Under the pieces are notes generated by a model. It saw only the letters and a list, made by a program, of their open reading frames with translations. It was not told the DNA's origin and did not search any database. Of a DNA stretch of 64,000 bases, positions 63,795-64,000 are shown piece by piece (the stretch's first letter is position 1; each line of letters opens with the position of its first letter). The DNA is from Streptomyces subrutilus (GTDB lineage: Bacteria > Actinomycetota > Actinomycetes > Streptomycetales > Streptomycetaceae), in the NCBI RefSeq assembly GCF_008704535.1, contig NZ_CP023701.1:1674001-1738000 (forward strand). Reading direction: 5' to 3'. The position numbers and the translations under genes are program-made.

Positions 63795-64000
63795 CCGAAC
63801 CGACCCCCCTCGCCGCTCCCGCGCACGCACCCGCCCGGACCGCTCCCAAGGCGATCCGCACCGAGCAGGACGGGCCCATCCTGCACGTCGGCCTCAACCC
63901 CTGGGGGCAGGACGACACGTTGGGCACCGCGGTCCTCGACGACCTCATCGCCCTGCTCGACGACCTCCACGAGAGACCCGACGTCCGGATCCTGACGCTG
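63791..64000 (+). CDS. enoyl-CoA hydratase/isomerase family protein, N-terminal part
   Basis: The window ends inside this gene; about 70 residues are visible. After a Pro/Ala-rich start, EQDGPILHVGLNPWG then AVLDDLIALLDDLHERPDVRILTL is the opening of a crotonase-fold protein. The ATG overlaps the P450 stop by four bases, so the two are cotranscribed. Confidence 0.78.
   Translation, partial: MTEPTPLAAPAHAPARTAPKAIRTEQDGPILHVGLNPWGQDDTLGTAVLDDLIALLDDLHERPDVRILTL

Overview
The window is high-GC actinomycete DNA, almost certainly Streptomyces. Reasons: strong GC bias at third codon positions, GTG/TTG starts with four-base stop-start overlaps, a complete conservon (kinase-like, roadblock, DUF742, GTPase, P450), a glyoxylate carboligase/tartronate-semialdehyde locus, and an element with typical actinomycete regulators. 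No rRNA, tRNA or CRISPR array was seen.

Layout. (1) 1-7.4 kb: glyoxylate assimilation (hyi, glxR, gcl) with a catalase and a TetR regulator; three promoters here carry the same tandem 15-bp operator pair. (2) 7.6-13.9 kb: chromosomal genes (zinc-ribbon nuclease-like protein, glutathione peroxidase, acyl-CoA synthetase, AlkZ-family protein, CorA transporter). (3) 13.8-49.4 kb: an integrated genetic island of about 35.6 kb inserted in the 3' end of corA. It is bounded by a 107-bp perfect direct repeat of corA sequence (13759-13865 and 49329-49435) and by arm-type TGGGGAGAATC repeats just inside both ends. It has a tyrosine integrase, excisionase, XRE regulator, replication genes, a GGGGACCG iteron field, MobC and a relaxase, but no FtsK-like TraB was seen, so it looks mobilizable rather than self-conjugative. 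Three genes of the replication/mobilization block carry frameshifts. (4) 49.7-57.7 kb: chromosomal flank with a small putative biosynthetic locus (B3/B4-domain protein, tryptophan-dioxygenase-like haem protein, MocR regulator, ATP-grasp ligase, MFS exporter). (5) 58.0-64.0 kb: a conservon with an unusual double-roadblock CvnB and a CYP157-like P450 lacking ExxR, followed by a second P450 and the start of an enoyl-CoA hydratase.

Cargo of the island. One block (23.3-31.6 kb) is an XRE/TPR regulator plus flavoprotein, opposite a tightly coupled operon: HATPase, MurA-like enolpyruvyl transferase, metallophosphatase, two dCTP-deaminase-like paralogues with complementary active-site losses, glycosyltransferase and serine hydrolase. 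The second block (31.6-41.8 kb) is the most striking. A nucleosidase effector carries at its extreme C terminus a short motif (core AVQNGNQ) that is repeated at the N termini of two different STAND/NLR-like ATPases. This is the layout of bacterial amyloid-signalling (BASS-type) immune pairs. The third block (42.4-48.1 kb) repeats the idea with a different motif (GPVN-G-GHQY): a TIR protein carries it near its C terminus, a P-loop-like partner carries it at the N terminus, and a membrane protein completes the operon. The window therefore appears to hold two independent motif-wired, NLR-like defence or cell-death modules on one island.

A block at about 41.93-42.09 kb is homologous to the island's left arm, so the island may be an accretion of two elements. 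Functions of the defence and biosynthetic blocks are inferred from domains and context only.
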